11,143 nt of DNA from an uncultured Rhodospirillales bacterium (GTDB taxonomy: Bacteria; Pseudomonadota; Alphaproteobacteria; Rhodospirillales; Defluviicoccaceae): contig CAKZLS010000040.1 of NCBI GenBank assembly GCA_937127205.1, forward strand, positions 1-11,143, read 5' to 3'. The notes below the pieces were generated by a model, which made no database searches, was not told the origin of the DNA, and saw nothing but the letters and a program-made list of their open reading frames with translations. Positions 1 through 6,337 of the stretch are shown piece after piece (position 1 is the first letter of the stretch; each line of letters starts with the position of its first letter). A program made the translations under genes and the position numbers.

Positions 1-573
1 CCAGGTCTCGGCAACGCCGTCGATGCGCCTCTCCTTGGGGCCGCCGAGGTGTTCGAGCACCGTCACCGTGCTGGGTCCGAACCCGCGCTCGGTGAGCAGA
101 GCCGCCACCTGGGCCGGCGTATCGCCGTCGCGGCTCAGCACCAAAAGCCGGGTGTCCGGCGCGATCACCAGATTAAGACGCTCCAGCGGCCGGCCGTGCA
201 CGGTCACCGTTTCCACATCGGGCAGCGACCACACCATCCGCGCGGCCGCCAGGCTGAAGGCACCGGGAGCCGGAACGACGACCATTTCGGTTGAATCGAA
301 CCGGCGTCCGAGGTTGGTGCCGCCGCCGAAGCACATGGGGTCTCCGGTGGCCAGCACCACCACCCGCCGCCCCCGCCACTCGGCGATGGCGTCGATGGCT
401 TTCGGCACGCCATCGACCCAAGTTAGCCGGGGGGCCGACACGTCCGGCGCCATGGCCTGGTGTCGCTCGCCGCCCACCAGCAGTTCGGCGCCATCCACCA
501 GGGCGCGCGCGGCCGGACTGAGGCCGCTCAACCCGTCGTCGCCGACGCCGATCACGGTGAGCCACGGTTTCAT
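1..573 (-). CDS. cobL: Precorrin-6Y C5,15-methyltransferase (decarboxylating), N-terminal part
   Basis: CobL methylates precorrin-6Y at C5 and C15 and decarboxylates the C12 acetate, giving precorrin-8, in the cytoplasmic aerobic B12 pathway. The frame is open for 191 codons from ATG 573 to the window edge, so the gene is 3'-partial. What is visible is the CbiE-like methyltransferase domain: a glycine-rich start TVIGVGDDG (residues 6-14), GGERHQ (34-39), the SAM-binding-type ATGDPMCFGGG (75-85), PAPGAFSLAAARMVW (101-115) and the CobL-typical ETVTVHGRPLERL (121-133). Full CobL proteins are about 400 residues with a C-terminal CbiT domain, which would lie outside; a stand-alone CbiE cannot be excluded. 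The ATG overlaps the stop of the upstream cobH fusion as ATGA, which suggests translational coupling and supports this start. Confidence 0.9.
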   Translation of the reverse strand, partial: MKPWLTVIGVGDDGLSGLSPAARALVDGAELLVGGERHQAMAPDVSAPRLTWVDGVPKAIDAIAEWRGRRVVVLATGDPMCFGGGTNLGRRFDSTEMVVVPAPGAFSLAAARMVWSLPDVETVTVHGRPLERLNLVIAPDTRLLVLSRDGDTPAQVAALLTERGFGPSTVTVLEHLGGPKERRIDGVAETW

Positions 574-2129
574 TGCACTTCGCTCGCCAACGCATTGACC
601 GCGGCGGCGGCGAACGCGCTGCCGCCCCTGCGACCGCGCAGGGTAACGTAAGGCACCCCGCCGGCATGATCGATCAGCGCTTCTTTCGATTCCGCCGCGC
701 CGACGAACCCCACGGGGAACGCGAGGATCACCGCCGGCGGCTCCGCGCCCGCGTCCAACAGCTCCAGCAGCCGGAACAGCGCGGTCGGCGCATTGCCGAT
801 GGCCACCACGGCGCCCTTCAGATGGGGTTGCCACAAGTCCACGGCGGCCGCCGAACGGGTGGTTTCGAGCGTTTCCGCCAGCGGCCGGACCGCAGCATCG
901 TTCAGGGTGCACAAAACTTGATTATCAGCCGGAAGCCGGTCCCTGATCACGCCGTCGGCGACCATCTGAGCATCCACCAGGATCGGCGCGCCCGATTGCA
1001 GGGCTTTCCGCGCGGCGGCGGCCGCGTCGGAGGTAAATGCCAGATCGGAGACGATGTCGGGCATGCCGCAGGCGTGGATCAAACGTACCGCCAACGGCTC
1101 CACATCGGCCGGAATGCCCTCCAGCCGGGCTTCGGCTCGGATCGCTTCGAAGGACCGGCGGTAAATGTCCTGCGGCGTGCGAATGTAGGTGTAGCGGGAC
1201 GGCGCGGAGGCTGTTTGCTTCGCCGCCGTCCGGACACCGAGGATCCAGCCCTCTTCGTTTTCGACAACGTGGCGATCGGTGTCGTTCAAACCGCCGGGTC
1301 CGGCAAACAAGGGGGCCAGCGCGTCGGCGTTGTCGAGTTCGGCGAAGTGTTCCGCGAGCGCTCGCACTTGGGCCGCGTCCTTGATCTCTCCGGAGAGCAC
1401 CGGTGGAGACATCATCGACGGATAGACCTCGGCGAACACCAGCCGCCGGCCGATGGTGTTGCGCTTTTCCAGCGTGCCGAGCCCGGTCTCGAACGGCCAG
1501 ATGCGGGTGGCGTCCGCCAGCCACGGATGGTGCCGCAGAGAAAAGACGCAGGGGATGCCGGTTAAGGTCTGGCTTCCGACGCTACCCTGGTAGTGCAGCT
1601 TCCAGGTGGGCTGGGGGCCGGCAATGGCCTTTTCTGTCATGCGAAACTCGGCCAAGCCGCCGGTCTCGAACCCTTGCGGCTTGGTTTTCCCTAGGTATCG
1701 TTGCGCCGCGGTATCGGGGCAGCCCCAAAACGGAAAAGTCCCGCCGGATACCTTCTCGTTCAAGGCGGCGGCCACCTCGAAGCGATTGTTGGCGTTATCG
1801 TCGGCATCGCGGATGCGACCGGAGATTTCCTTCCAGACGCTCATCCAGTTGGGCGCGCCGGGGCGCAGGCGTTCGGCAAATCCTTTCGGGTATCCAAACG
1901 AAAAATCGAAGCCGACGAGCGCATGGCAGTCGCGGGCGACGAGGTCGCTGAGCAAGTCGGCCAGCTCGGCGGTGGCGTCGCGACGCGTGGGCGGATTGGC
2001 GAGCCGGAGCGGCATGAGCTCGCCGTCCCGCCGCTCCAGGCAGCAATACCAGACACTGTCCGCACCGGTTTTCGGGGTGCTGTTGGCACTCCAGTCCACC
2101 ATGATGTATGCGTCGAATACGGGAGCCAT
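570..2129 (-). CDS. cobH: Fusion: DUF429-like (RNase H-fold-like) domain + precorrin-8X methylmutase CobH
   Basis: The C-terminal ~205 residues are CobH, which moves the C11 methyl group of precorrin-8 to C12 to make hydrogenobyrinate. Diagnostic stretches are YIRTPQDIYRRSFE, LIHACGMPD (probable catalytic His352, numbered from ATG 2129), APILVDAQMVADGV, LPADNQVLCTL, AIGNAPTALF and FPVGFVGAAESKEAL. The first ~310 residues form a separate domain with MVDWSA (Asp12), LVGFDFSFGYP (Asp75), FAEVYPSMM and EEGWILGV. These resemble DUF429-type proteins of the RNase H-like superfamily; that assignment is by motif only. There is no stop and no ATG/GTG start at the junction, so this is one polypeptide of 519 residues, not two genes. 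An in-frame TTG at 2135 is possible, but ATG 2129 is preferred, with GGACGAG upstream. The gene starts 23 nt after cbiX ends, and its stop overlaps cobL. Confidence 0.9.
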   Translation of the reverse strand: MAPVFDAYIMVDWSANSTPKTGADSVWYCCLERRDGELMPLRLANPPTRRDATAELADLLSDLVARDCHALVGFDFSFGYPKGFAERLRPGAPNWMSVWKEISGRIRDADDNANNRFEVAAALNEKVSGGTFPFWGCPDTAAQRYLGKTKPQGFETGGLAEFRMTEKAIAGPQPTWKLHYQGSVGSQTLTGIPCVFSLRHHPWLADATRIWPFETGLGTLEKRNTIGRRLVFAEVYPSMMSPPVLSGEIKDAAQVRALAEHFAELDNADALAPLFAGPGGLNDTDRHVVENEEGWILGVRTAAKQTASAPSRYTYIRTPQDIYRRSFEAIRAEARLEGIPADVEPLAVRLIHACGMPDIVSDLAFTSDAAAAARKALQSGAPILVDAQMVADGVIRDRLPADNQVLCTLNDAAVRPLAETLETTRSAAAVDLWQPHLKGAVVAIGNAPTALFRLLELLDAGAEPPAVILAFPVGFVGAAESKEALIDHAGGVPYVTLRGRRGGSAFAAAAVNALASEVQ

Positions 2130-2152
2130 AACCAAACGCTCGTCCGCGCGAC

Positions 2153-3145
2153 CTATGCTTTTTCCGCTACCGTCTCGTGGTGATGGTGATCGTGGCCATG
2201 TTCGTGGCCGTGACCGTGACTGTGGCCATGTCCGTGGGAATGACCGTGCCCATGATCATGGTCGCCGTCGGTGCCGATACCCTGGACATGATGATGATGG
2301 CCCACTTGCGGCGTTCCCGGCGCGTCCTCGTAGCCGATGATCTGTTCGCGGTATTTGCACAGCTGGCAGTTCATCAGATTACGGCCGTTAAGCACTTCGT
2401 CGACCCGCTCCAGAAAGGTGTCGATCACCATCGGATGGTCGTTGAGATAGTTGGCCTTGAGGATCTCCACATCGGGGTTCAACGCCTGGGCGTTGTCGGC
2501 GCCGTCGTAAATCCGCTGGACCAGGATACCGGTGAACAAGAAGTACGGAAACACGATGATCCGCTTGTAGCCGAGCTTGACGGCGTGGGCCAGGCCGGGG
2601 TCCACCAGCGGATGGGTGACGCCGCTGTAGCACACTTCGGTCCAACCAAACCCCATGCCTTCCCAGAGCATGCGGGCCACTTTGGAGACGTTGGAATTAG
2701 CATCGGAGTCGTTGGTTCCGCGCCCTACGACCATGAGCAGCGTATCCTTGCGGTCCATCTTGGTCGGTGACGATTTTTCGGCCGCCTCGATGCGCTCGGC
2801 GGCGGCCCGCAGCAGCCGGGCGTCGATGGCGAGTTCGCGGCCGAACAGCACCTCGATGCCGGGGTTTTCGGCGGCGAAGTTGTTGACTTCCGACGGCAGG
2901 TCGTTCTTCACGTGGCCGGCGGCGAACAGCATGCCCGGAATACAGATGATCTTCTTCGCGCCGCGTGCCTTCAAGGCTTCGAGCCCGTCGCGGATCACCG
3001 GTTTGGCGAATTCGAGGAAGCCGCTGTCCACATCGTAATCGGGAAGCCGCTCGCGGAAATGGCGGGCGAGTACGTTGAATTCTTCGACGGCGGCGACGGA
3101 GCGGCTGCCGTGGCCGCAGATCATCACGGCGTTGTTTTCGTTCAT
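2153..3145 (-). CDS. cbiX: Sirohydrochlorin cobaltochelatase CbiX, long form with Fe-S motif and His-rich tail
   Basis: CbiX inserts Co2+ into sirohydrochlorin (or sirohydrochlorin-like factors) at the start of the early-cobalt B12 route; related enzymes insert iron for siroheme. The 330-residue protein has two similar chelatase halves. The first carries the metal-binding histidines in CGHGSR (His12) and FAAGHVKNDLP (His78). The second starts at LMVVGRGTNDSDAN (~137-150) and has VFPYFLFTGILVQRI (198-212). After the halves come MNCQLC (258-263), matching the MXCXXC Fe-S motif known in some CbiX proteins, and residues 283-323, which contain 20 histidines mixed with Gly, Asp and Ser. AAGGA lies 9 nt before ATG 3145. 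It is the first gene of the minus-strand unit cbiX-cobH fusion-cobL. An iron-inserting SirB-like role is an alternative, but the His-rich tail and neighbours favour cobalt. Confidence 0.93.
   Translation of the reverse strand: MNENNAVMICGHGSRSVAAVEEFNVLARHFRERLPDYDVDSGFLEFAKPVIRDGLEALKARGAKKIICIPGMLFAAGHVKNDLPSEVNNFAAENPGIEVLFGRELAIDARLLRAAAERIEAAEKSSPTKMDRKDTLLMVVGRGTNDSDANSNVSKVARMLWEGMGFGWTEVCYSGVTHPLVDPGLAHAVKLGYKRIIVFPYFLFTGILVQRIYDGADNAQALNPDVEILKANYLNDHPMVIDTFLERVDEVLNGRNLMNCQLCKYREQIIGYEDAPGTPQVGHHHHVQGIGTDGDHDHGHGHSHGHGHSHGHGHEHGHDHHHHETVAEKA
2177..2299 (-). repeat. Low-complexity His/Gly/Asp-coding repeat in cbiX
   Basis: The DNA encoding CbiX residues 283-323 is built from degenerate repeats of CAC/CAT alternating with Gly, Asp or Ser codons, giving runs such as HGHGHSHGHGHEHGHDH. 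It codes for a likely metal-storage or metal-delivery tail. Such tracts vary in length by slippage, so length differences between relatives are expected. Confidence 0.8.
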
Positions 3146-3372
3146 TCTGCTTGGTCCTTGCCTTCGAGCGTTCTTTCTTGCGGCGGCGAAGCGCCTCTTT
3201 TTACATGGTGGCCAAATGCCACAGGTGCCAAAACCGGGTGGTCATTGCCTCCGTCCGGAGATCGGCCGGGCGGATCATAGGGTTTCGGGCGGTCTCTGTC
3301 ATCCCGGCAAACGATCCGGGTGATTAACAAACACCATTGACGCGAAGGCGCCTCCCCCCGAAACTGCGGCCC
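3146..3372. promoter_or_regulatory. Divergent intergenic region between cbiX and cbiB
   Basis: These 227 bp separate divergently transcribed cbiX (minus) and cbiB (plus), so promoters for both transcription units should lie here; that is inference from gene layout. I see no clear sigma-70 -35/-10 pair. I also could not find the conserved blocks of a cobalamin riboswitch on either strand. The region contains the possible small upstream ORF and the small hairpin at 3208-3222. Confidence 0.45.
3201..3302 (-). CDS. Possible 33-residue upstream ORF (leader peptide) before cbiX
   Basis: ATG 3302 opens a 33-codon frame ending in TAA at 3201-3203, in the cbiX leader and 55 nt before its start. The C-terminus reads FWHLWHLATM, unusually rich in Trp and His. 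A short inverted repeat (GTGGC at 3208-3212 and GCCAC at 3218-3222 on the plus strand, 5-nt loop) overlaps these codons. An internal ATG at 3243 is preceded by GGAGG only 2 nt away, which is too close for a good ribosome site; ATG 3302 has no clear site either. It could be a leader peptide, or chance in GC-rich DNA. I recognise no family. Confidence 0.2.
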   Translation of the reverse strand: MTETARNPMIRPADLRTEAMTTRFWHLWHLATM

Positions 3373-4365
3373 ATGTTTATATCCGTCCTCGAAGGTTCGG
3401 GGGGAACCATCGATCCCCTTCTCATTCTTTTGTTGGCGCTCGTCCTGGAGGCGGGCATCGGCGAGGCGTCGTTGCTGTACAAGACGTCTCTGCATCCCGT
3501 GCGGCTCGTCGGCGGACTGATCGGTTTTCTGGATCGCGCGCTCAATCGCGACACCCACGCATCCACGACCCGGACCGTGCTCGGCGGTTTGGCGGTCGCA
3601 TTCGTGATCGCCGTGGCGGTGGTGTTCAGTTGGGCGGTGACTTGGCTAACCGCCGAGTTCGTCCTCGGTTGGATCGTCGAATTGACTCTGACAGCGATGT
3701 TGCTGGCGCAGCGAAGTCTGTACGACCACGTCCGGGCCGTCGCCGAGGGTTTGAGAACCGACGGCCTGGAAGGCGGCCGGCGCGCCGTTGCCCATATTGT
3801 CGGGCGCGACGCCGAAAAACTCGACAACCACGGTGTGGCGCGCGCGGCCATCGAGTCGTGCGCGGAGAATTTCAGCGATGCGGTGGTGGCGCCTGTGTTC
3901 TGGTACGTGCTGTTCGGGTTCCCAGGACTGGTCGTTTACAAATGCGTCAATACGCTCGACAGCATGATCGGTTATAAAACCCCGCGCCATGAGGCCTTCG
4001 GCATGGTGGCCGCCAGGCTCGACGATGCGCTTAATTTTGTGCCGGCGCGGTTGTCCGCCTTGTTCCTGGCCGGAGGCGCCGCACTGCTGCCATCCACCCG
4101 GGGATCCGAAGCGTGGTGGACCCTGCTGCGGGACTCAGGCGATCATCGTTCTCCCAATGCCGGCTGGCCGGAGGCGGCCATGGCTGGAGCGCTCGGGTTG
4201 GCCCTGGCCGGCCCCCGGCGCTACGCCGATACCACCATCGATGATCCGTGGATCGGTAACGGCCGCACACGTGCCACGGACCAGGACATCGACCGGGCGC
4301 TCTCCGTCTATGTGTTGGCCTGCGCGATCAACATTCTCGTAGTGGCGACCCTGGCCGCTCTCTGA
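3373..4365 (+). CDS. cbiB: Adenosylcobinamide-phosphate synthase (CobD/CbiB family)
   Basis: This inner-membrane enzyme attaches (R)-1-aminopropan-2-ol, or its phosphate, to the f side chain of adenosylcobyric acid, giving adenosylcobinamide (phosphate). The gene is called cobD in Pseudomonas-style naming and cbiB in Salmonella. The 330-residue protein shows an N-terminal membrane segment (PLLILLLALVLEAGIG), HPVRLVGGLIGFLDRALN, a second hydrophobic stretch (VLGGLAVAFVIAVAVVFSW), GRDAEKLDNHGVARA, the family motif ESCAENFSDAVVAPVFWY, NTLDSMIGYKT, ARLDDALNFVPARLSAL and SPNAGWPEAAMAGALG, then a C-terminal hydrophobic helix. ATG 3373 is chosen over an in-frame TTG at 3337 because it gives the usual family N-terminus; neither has a strong ribosome site. 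It is divergent from cbiX and followed after 14 nt by the GST-family gene, probably in the same transcript. Confidence 0.93.
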   Translation: MFISVLEGSGGTIDPLLILLLALVLEAGIGEASLLYKTSLHPVRLVGGLIGFLDRALNRDTHASTTRTVLGGLAVAFVIAVAVVFSWAVTWLTAEFVLGWIVELTLTAMLLAQRSLYDHVRAVAEGLRTDGLEGGRRAVAHIVGRDAEKLDNHGVARAAIESCAENFSDAVVAPVFWYVLFGFPGLVVYKCVNTLDSMIGYKTPRHEAFGMVAARLDDALNFVPARLSALFLAGGAALLPSTRGSEAWWTLLRDSGDHRSPNAGWPEAAMAGALGLALAGPRRYADTTIDDPWIGNGRTRATDQDIDRALSVYVLACAINILVVATLAAL

Positions 4366-4379
4366 CCGCGGAGACTGTC

Positions 4380-5033
4380 ATGACCGAATTCACCATGATC
4401 ATCGCCAACAAGCGATACTCTTCATGGTCCATGCGGGGCTGGCTGGCCATGAAGCTGACGGGCGCCGCGTTCGAGGAGATCGTCATTCCGCTCGACGTGG
4501 AGACGACGGCCGCCGCCATTGCCGAGCATTCGCCGTCCGGCTTAGTGCCGGCACTGAAGCACGGGCCCCGCACCATCTGGGACTCGCTTGCCATCATCGA
4601 GTACCTGGCGGAACTGTTTCCGGGCGCCGGATACTGGCCGGAGGATCCGGAAACCCGGGCCTTCGCGCGGTCGGTTTCGGCCGAGATGCATTCAGGCTTC
4701 GGTGCCCTCCGAAGCGAAATGCCCATGAACATCGGCGCATCCAAGCCCGGCCACGTCCATTCGGAAGCGGCGGACCGCAATATTCACAGGGTCATGGACA
4801 TCTGGCGCGATTGCCTGCACCGCTTCGGCGGCGGACCGTTTCTGTTCGGCCCCGCCGGCGCCGCCGATATCATGTACGCGCCGGTGATTACCCGGTTCGA
4901 AACCTATGGCGTACAAATGGACGATATCTGCCGGACCTACGCCCACAACGTCATGACGTGGGACCCGGTGGTGGCGTGGTGCGAGGCTGCCAAGACCGAG
5001 CCCTGGGTCATCGAAAAGTACGAGTCGGCCTGA
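4380..5033 (+). CDS. Glutathione S-transferase family protein
   Basis: A 217-residue cytosolic protein of normal GST length. The N-terminal thioredoxin-fold domain shows MIIANKRYSSWSMRGWLA (Ser in the usual active-site region), PSGLVPALKHG (the cis-Pro substructure) and WDSLAIIEYLAELFP (the gamma-glutamyl-binding Ser motif). From about residue 90 follows an all-helical C-terminal domain (YWPEDPETRAFARSVSAEMH, with FLFGPAGAADIMYAPVITRF further on). GSTs conjugate or isomerise electrophiles with glutathione; the substrate cannot be read from the sequence. GGAG at 4370-4373 lies 6 nt before the ATG. The 14-nt gap after cbiB suggests co-transcription, but no B12 step needs a GST, so the link may be only positional. 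Confidence 0.9.
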   Translation: MTEFTMIIANKRYSSWSMRGWLAMKLTGAAFEEIVIPLDVETTAAAIAEHSPSGLVPALKHGPRTIWDSLAIIEYLAELFPGAGYWPEDPETRAFARSVSAEMHSGFGALRSEMPMNIGASKPGHVHSEAADRNIHRVMDIWRDCLHRFGGGPFLFGPAGAADIMYAPVITRFETYGVQMDDICRTYAHNVMTWDPVVAWCEAAKTEPWVIEKYESA

Positions 5034-5077
5034 CCGGATGGTAAGTCCCGAAGCCGCCCGGGTGGTCTGGCGAATTG

Positions 5078-5398
5078 TCACGATTGGCTGTTGATCTCGT
5101 TCTTGATCTTTTCGCAGGTTTCGGCATTGAGCGGCGCTTTATCGGACAGATCCGTATCGTCAACCAACTCCTTGAATTCGGTCCGCAAATAGGCCGCCGT
5201 GTCATCGAGGAGTTGCTGCTGCTGATCGGCGGTCAGAATGCCTTTGTCCTGAGCCACCTGAACCGTGGTGCAGACACCGAACTCGGTACCGCCGATACCC
5301 CCTGCCATGAAACCGGCGGCGCCCCCGCCGACGCCGCCGACGAAGAAACCGATTACACCACCGACGATAAAGACCAAAATGTACCAAACCGCTTTCAT
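5078..5398 (-). CDS. Small glycine-zipper-like membrane protein of unknown function
   Basis: A 106-residue protein. Its N-terminal half is one or two hydrophobic segments crowded with glycine and small residues (residues 5-42: YILVFIVGGVIGFFVGG, then GGGAAGFMAGGIGG), as in glycine-zipper membrane proteins. The C-terminal half is soluble, Gln/Asp-rich and probably helical (LTADQQQQLLDDTAAYLRTE). Cys43 and Cys95 could form a disulfide if both lie outside the cytoplasm. ATG 5398 is preferred to an in-frame TTG at 5425, because it places the hydrophobic segment right after MKAVWY; AGG lies close upstream. It converges on the GST gene with a 44-nt gap holding no clear terminator. I do not recognise a characterised family. 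Confidence 0.75.
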   Translation of the reverse strand: MKAVWYILVFIVGGVIGFFVGGVGGGAAGFMAGGIGGTEFGVCTTVQVAQDKGILTADQQQQLLDDTAAYLRTEFKELVDDTDLSDKAPLNAETCEKIKNEINSQS

Positions 5399-5535
5399 CA
5401 CCTGGTTTCCCTTTGGTTGTTTCAATCAGCTAAAGAAGCCGCCGAAGTTTTAGCATCAGTGATTTTTACCCGCCAACCGACACTGAAGCAAACCCGATAC
5501 AATGACAGATTTTAAGAATAAGCCCGCCTTAGGTA

Positions 5536-5716
5536 TCATGGGATTGAGCGTACCGGTCTGAGGATCTCGTAAGTGCACGCAAAGGACGCAGCGGCGACAC
5601 GGTAGGTATCTCTCGGATCTGCCGGATTGCGCACCATCGCGTCCCCCGGACGGGCGACCATCGGTTCTCCCCAAGGGGCGGTGAAGGAGAAGGCGCCATC
5701 TTCGGCGCGCACGAAA
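5536..5716 (-). pseudogene. C-terminal remnant of a gene split by a hairpin element
   Basis: This frame has no start of its own. From the edge of the inserted element it reads FVRAEDGAFSFTAPWGEPM, then ARPGDAMVRNPADP and TYRVAAASFACTYEI, ending in TGA at 5536-5538. GDAMVRN...YRVAAASFACTYE resembles GDMVVRN...YLVKAAKFADRYG in the upstream open frame, so the intact protein probably had two related half-domains. Joining 5843 directly to 5716 keeps one continuous frame, showing that this is the displaced 3' end of the neighbouring gene. The pattern resembles PGDYG-type proteins; that is a motif judgement only. Confidence 0.75.
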
Positions 5717-5842
5717 CTAAACCACTACCGGCTAAAGCCGGTAGGTTTGATATAGTGACCGACTTGAAGTCGGTCCTTTGAAAAAGAGCATGCGCCGCAT
5801 GCAAGTGGTTTTTGTTTACCGTTTGGAAAACGGTGGATTTAG
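5717..5842. mobile_element. 126-bp MITE/PATE-like hairpin element inserted in a gene
   Basis: The ends are imperfect terminal inverted repeats: CTAAACCAC (5717-5725) pairs with GTGGATTTAG (5833-5842) with one bulged A. Inside are three hairpins: CTACCGGC/GCCGGTAG (5725-5744, TAAA loop), GACCGAC/GTCGGTC (5757-5775, TTGAA loop) and GCATGC/GCATGC (5788-5802). A fourth, ACCGTTT/AAACGGT (5818-5834), sits at the right end. AAACCACT (5719-5726) can also pair with AGTGGTTT (5804-5811), closing a multibranched fold as an alternative. There is no transposase ORF and no visible target duplication. Serial short palindromes without duplication recall non-autonomous derivatives of IS200/IS605-type elements (palindrome-associated elements), but no family match could be tested. 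It interrupts a gene that becomes continuous when 5717-5842 is removed. Confidence 0.72.
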
Positions 5843-6267
5843 ACCACTCCAGGGACAATAAACAGCATTTCGGTTCCCTGAGGTCGGAACGGAAGCCAGC
5901 CATCCGCGTCCGCCGGACCAATCGGCTCTCCGTATCGGTCGGCGAATTTCGCGGCCTTCACCAGGTACTGCTCGTTACCGGTGGCCGGACAGCGATTGCG
6001 CACCACCATGTCGCCCGCCGCCGCCGGTTTGCTTCGTGTTTCCTCGCCTTCGCCCCGGATCACCGTAACGACGATCTCGCCGGGCACGGCAGGACGCGCA
6101 TCGACCACTCTTGTCTTCTTGGCCAGACCGATCGACTGCTGTTCCGCAGCGCGGACAAACAGCGTATCCGGATCCAAGCGGTCCGAAGCCATACCCACCG
6201 ATACCAAAACGCTCGACAACAACCCGCCCGCAAGCACGAGAAAGGGGACGGCGACCCGTTTACCCAT
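5839..6267 (-). CDS. N-terminal part of a signal-anchored protein, truncated by the inserted element
   Basis: The 142-residue frame starts with a signal peptide or membrane anchor (MGKRVAVPFLVLAGG, then VLVSVGMAS), so the product is probably exported or periplasm-facing. A domain follows with VVTVIRGEGEET, GDMVVRNRCPATGNEQYLV, KFADRYG and WLPFRPQGTEMLFIVPGV. The stop codon (5839-5841) lies in the inserted element's terminal repeat, so the true C-terminus is lost. Removing 5717-5842 extends the frame through 5536 to a 201-residue protein. The two-half-domain pattern resembles PGDYG-type proteins of unknown function; that is tentative. ATG 6267 is preferred to GTG 6312 because it begins directly at the signal sequence and has AAAAGGG upstream, though close. 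It lies 70 nt downstream of cobQ and may be the tail of that operon. The fragment is probably non-functional. Confidence 0.65.
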   Translation of the reverse strand: MGKRVAVPFLVLAGGLLSSVLVSVGMASDRLDPDTLFVRAAEQQSIGLAKKTRVVDARPAVPGEIVVTVIRGEGEETRSKPAAAGDMVVRNRCPATGNEQYLVKAAKFADRYGEPIGPADADGWLPFRPQGTEMLFIVPGVV

Positions 6268-6337
6268 ATCCCTTTTCAACCTTCGACCTTTCCATTCAGT
6301 ACTCACCGCCACAATAGGCCGGGATCAACGTCACACC

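Noticed and set aside
573..1565. A 330-codon plus-strand frame
   Set aside because: It is antisense to the cobH fusion gene, which has clear family motifs throughout; the plus-strand product is Arg/Gly/His-rich without domain features.
2133..2135. TTG as the start of the cobH fusion gene
   Set aside because: It adds only two residues and ATG 2129 in the same frame is the more usual start; the choice remains slightly uncertain.
3146..3372. Possible cobalamin riboswitch upstream of cbiX or cbiB
   Set aside because: I looked on both strands for the conserved blocks of the element and did not find a convincing set. A covariance-model search would settle it.
3142..3558. A 138-codon minus-strand frame spanning the cbiX-cbiB intergenic region
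   Set aside because: It overlaps the 5' part of cbiB antisense, has low-complexity Arg/Gln-rich translation and no family features.
5034..5077. Terminator between the convergent GST and glycine-rich protein genes
   Set aside because: Only a CCCGGG palindrome is present, with no stable stem followed by a T tract.
5456..5674. A 72-codon minus-strand frame over the gene remnant
   Set aside because: It is in a different frame from the remnant that matches the half-domain pattern and shows no features of its own.
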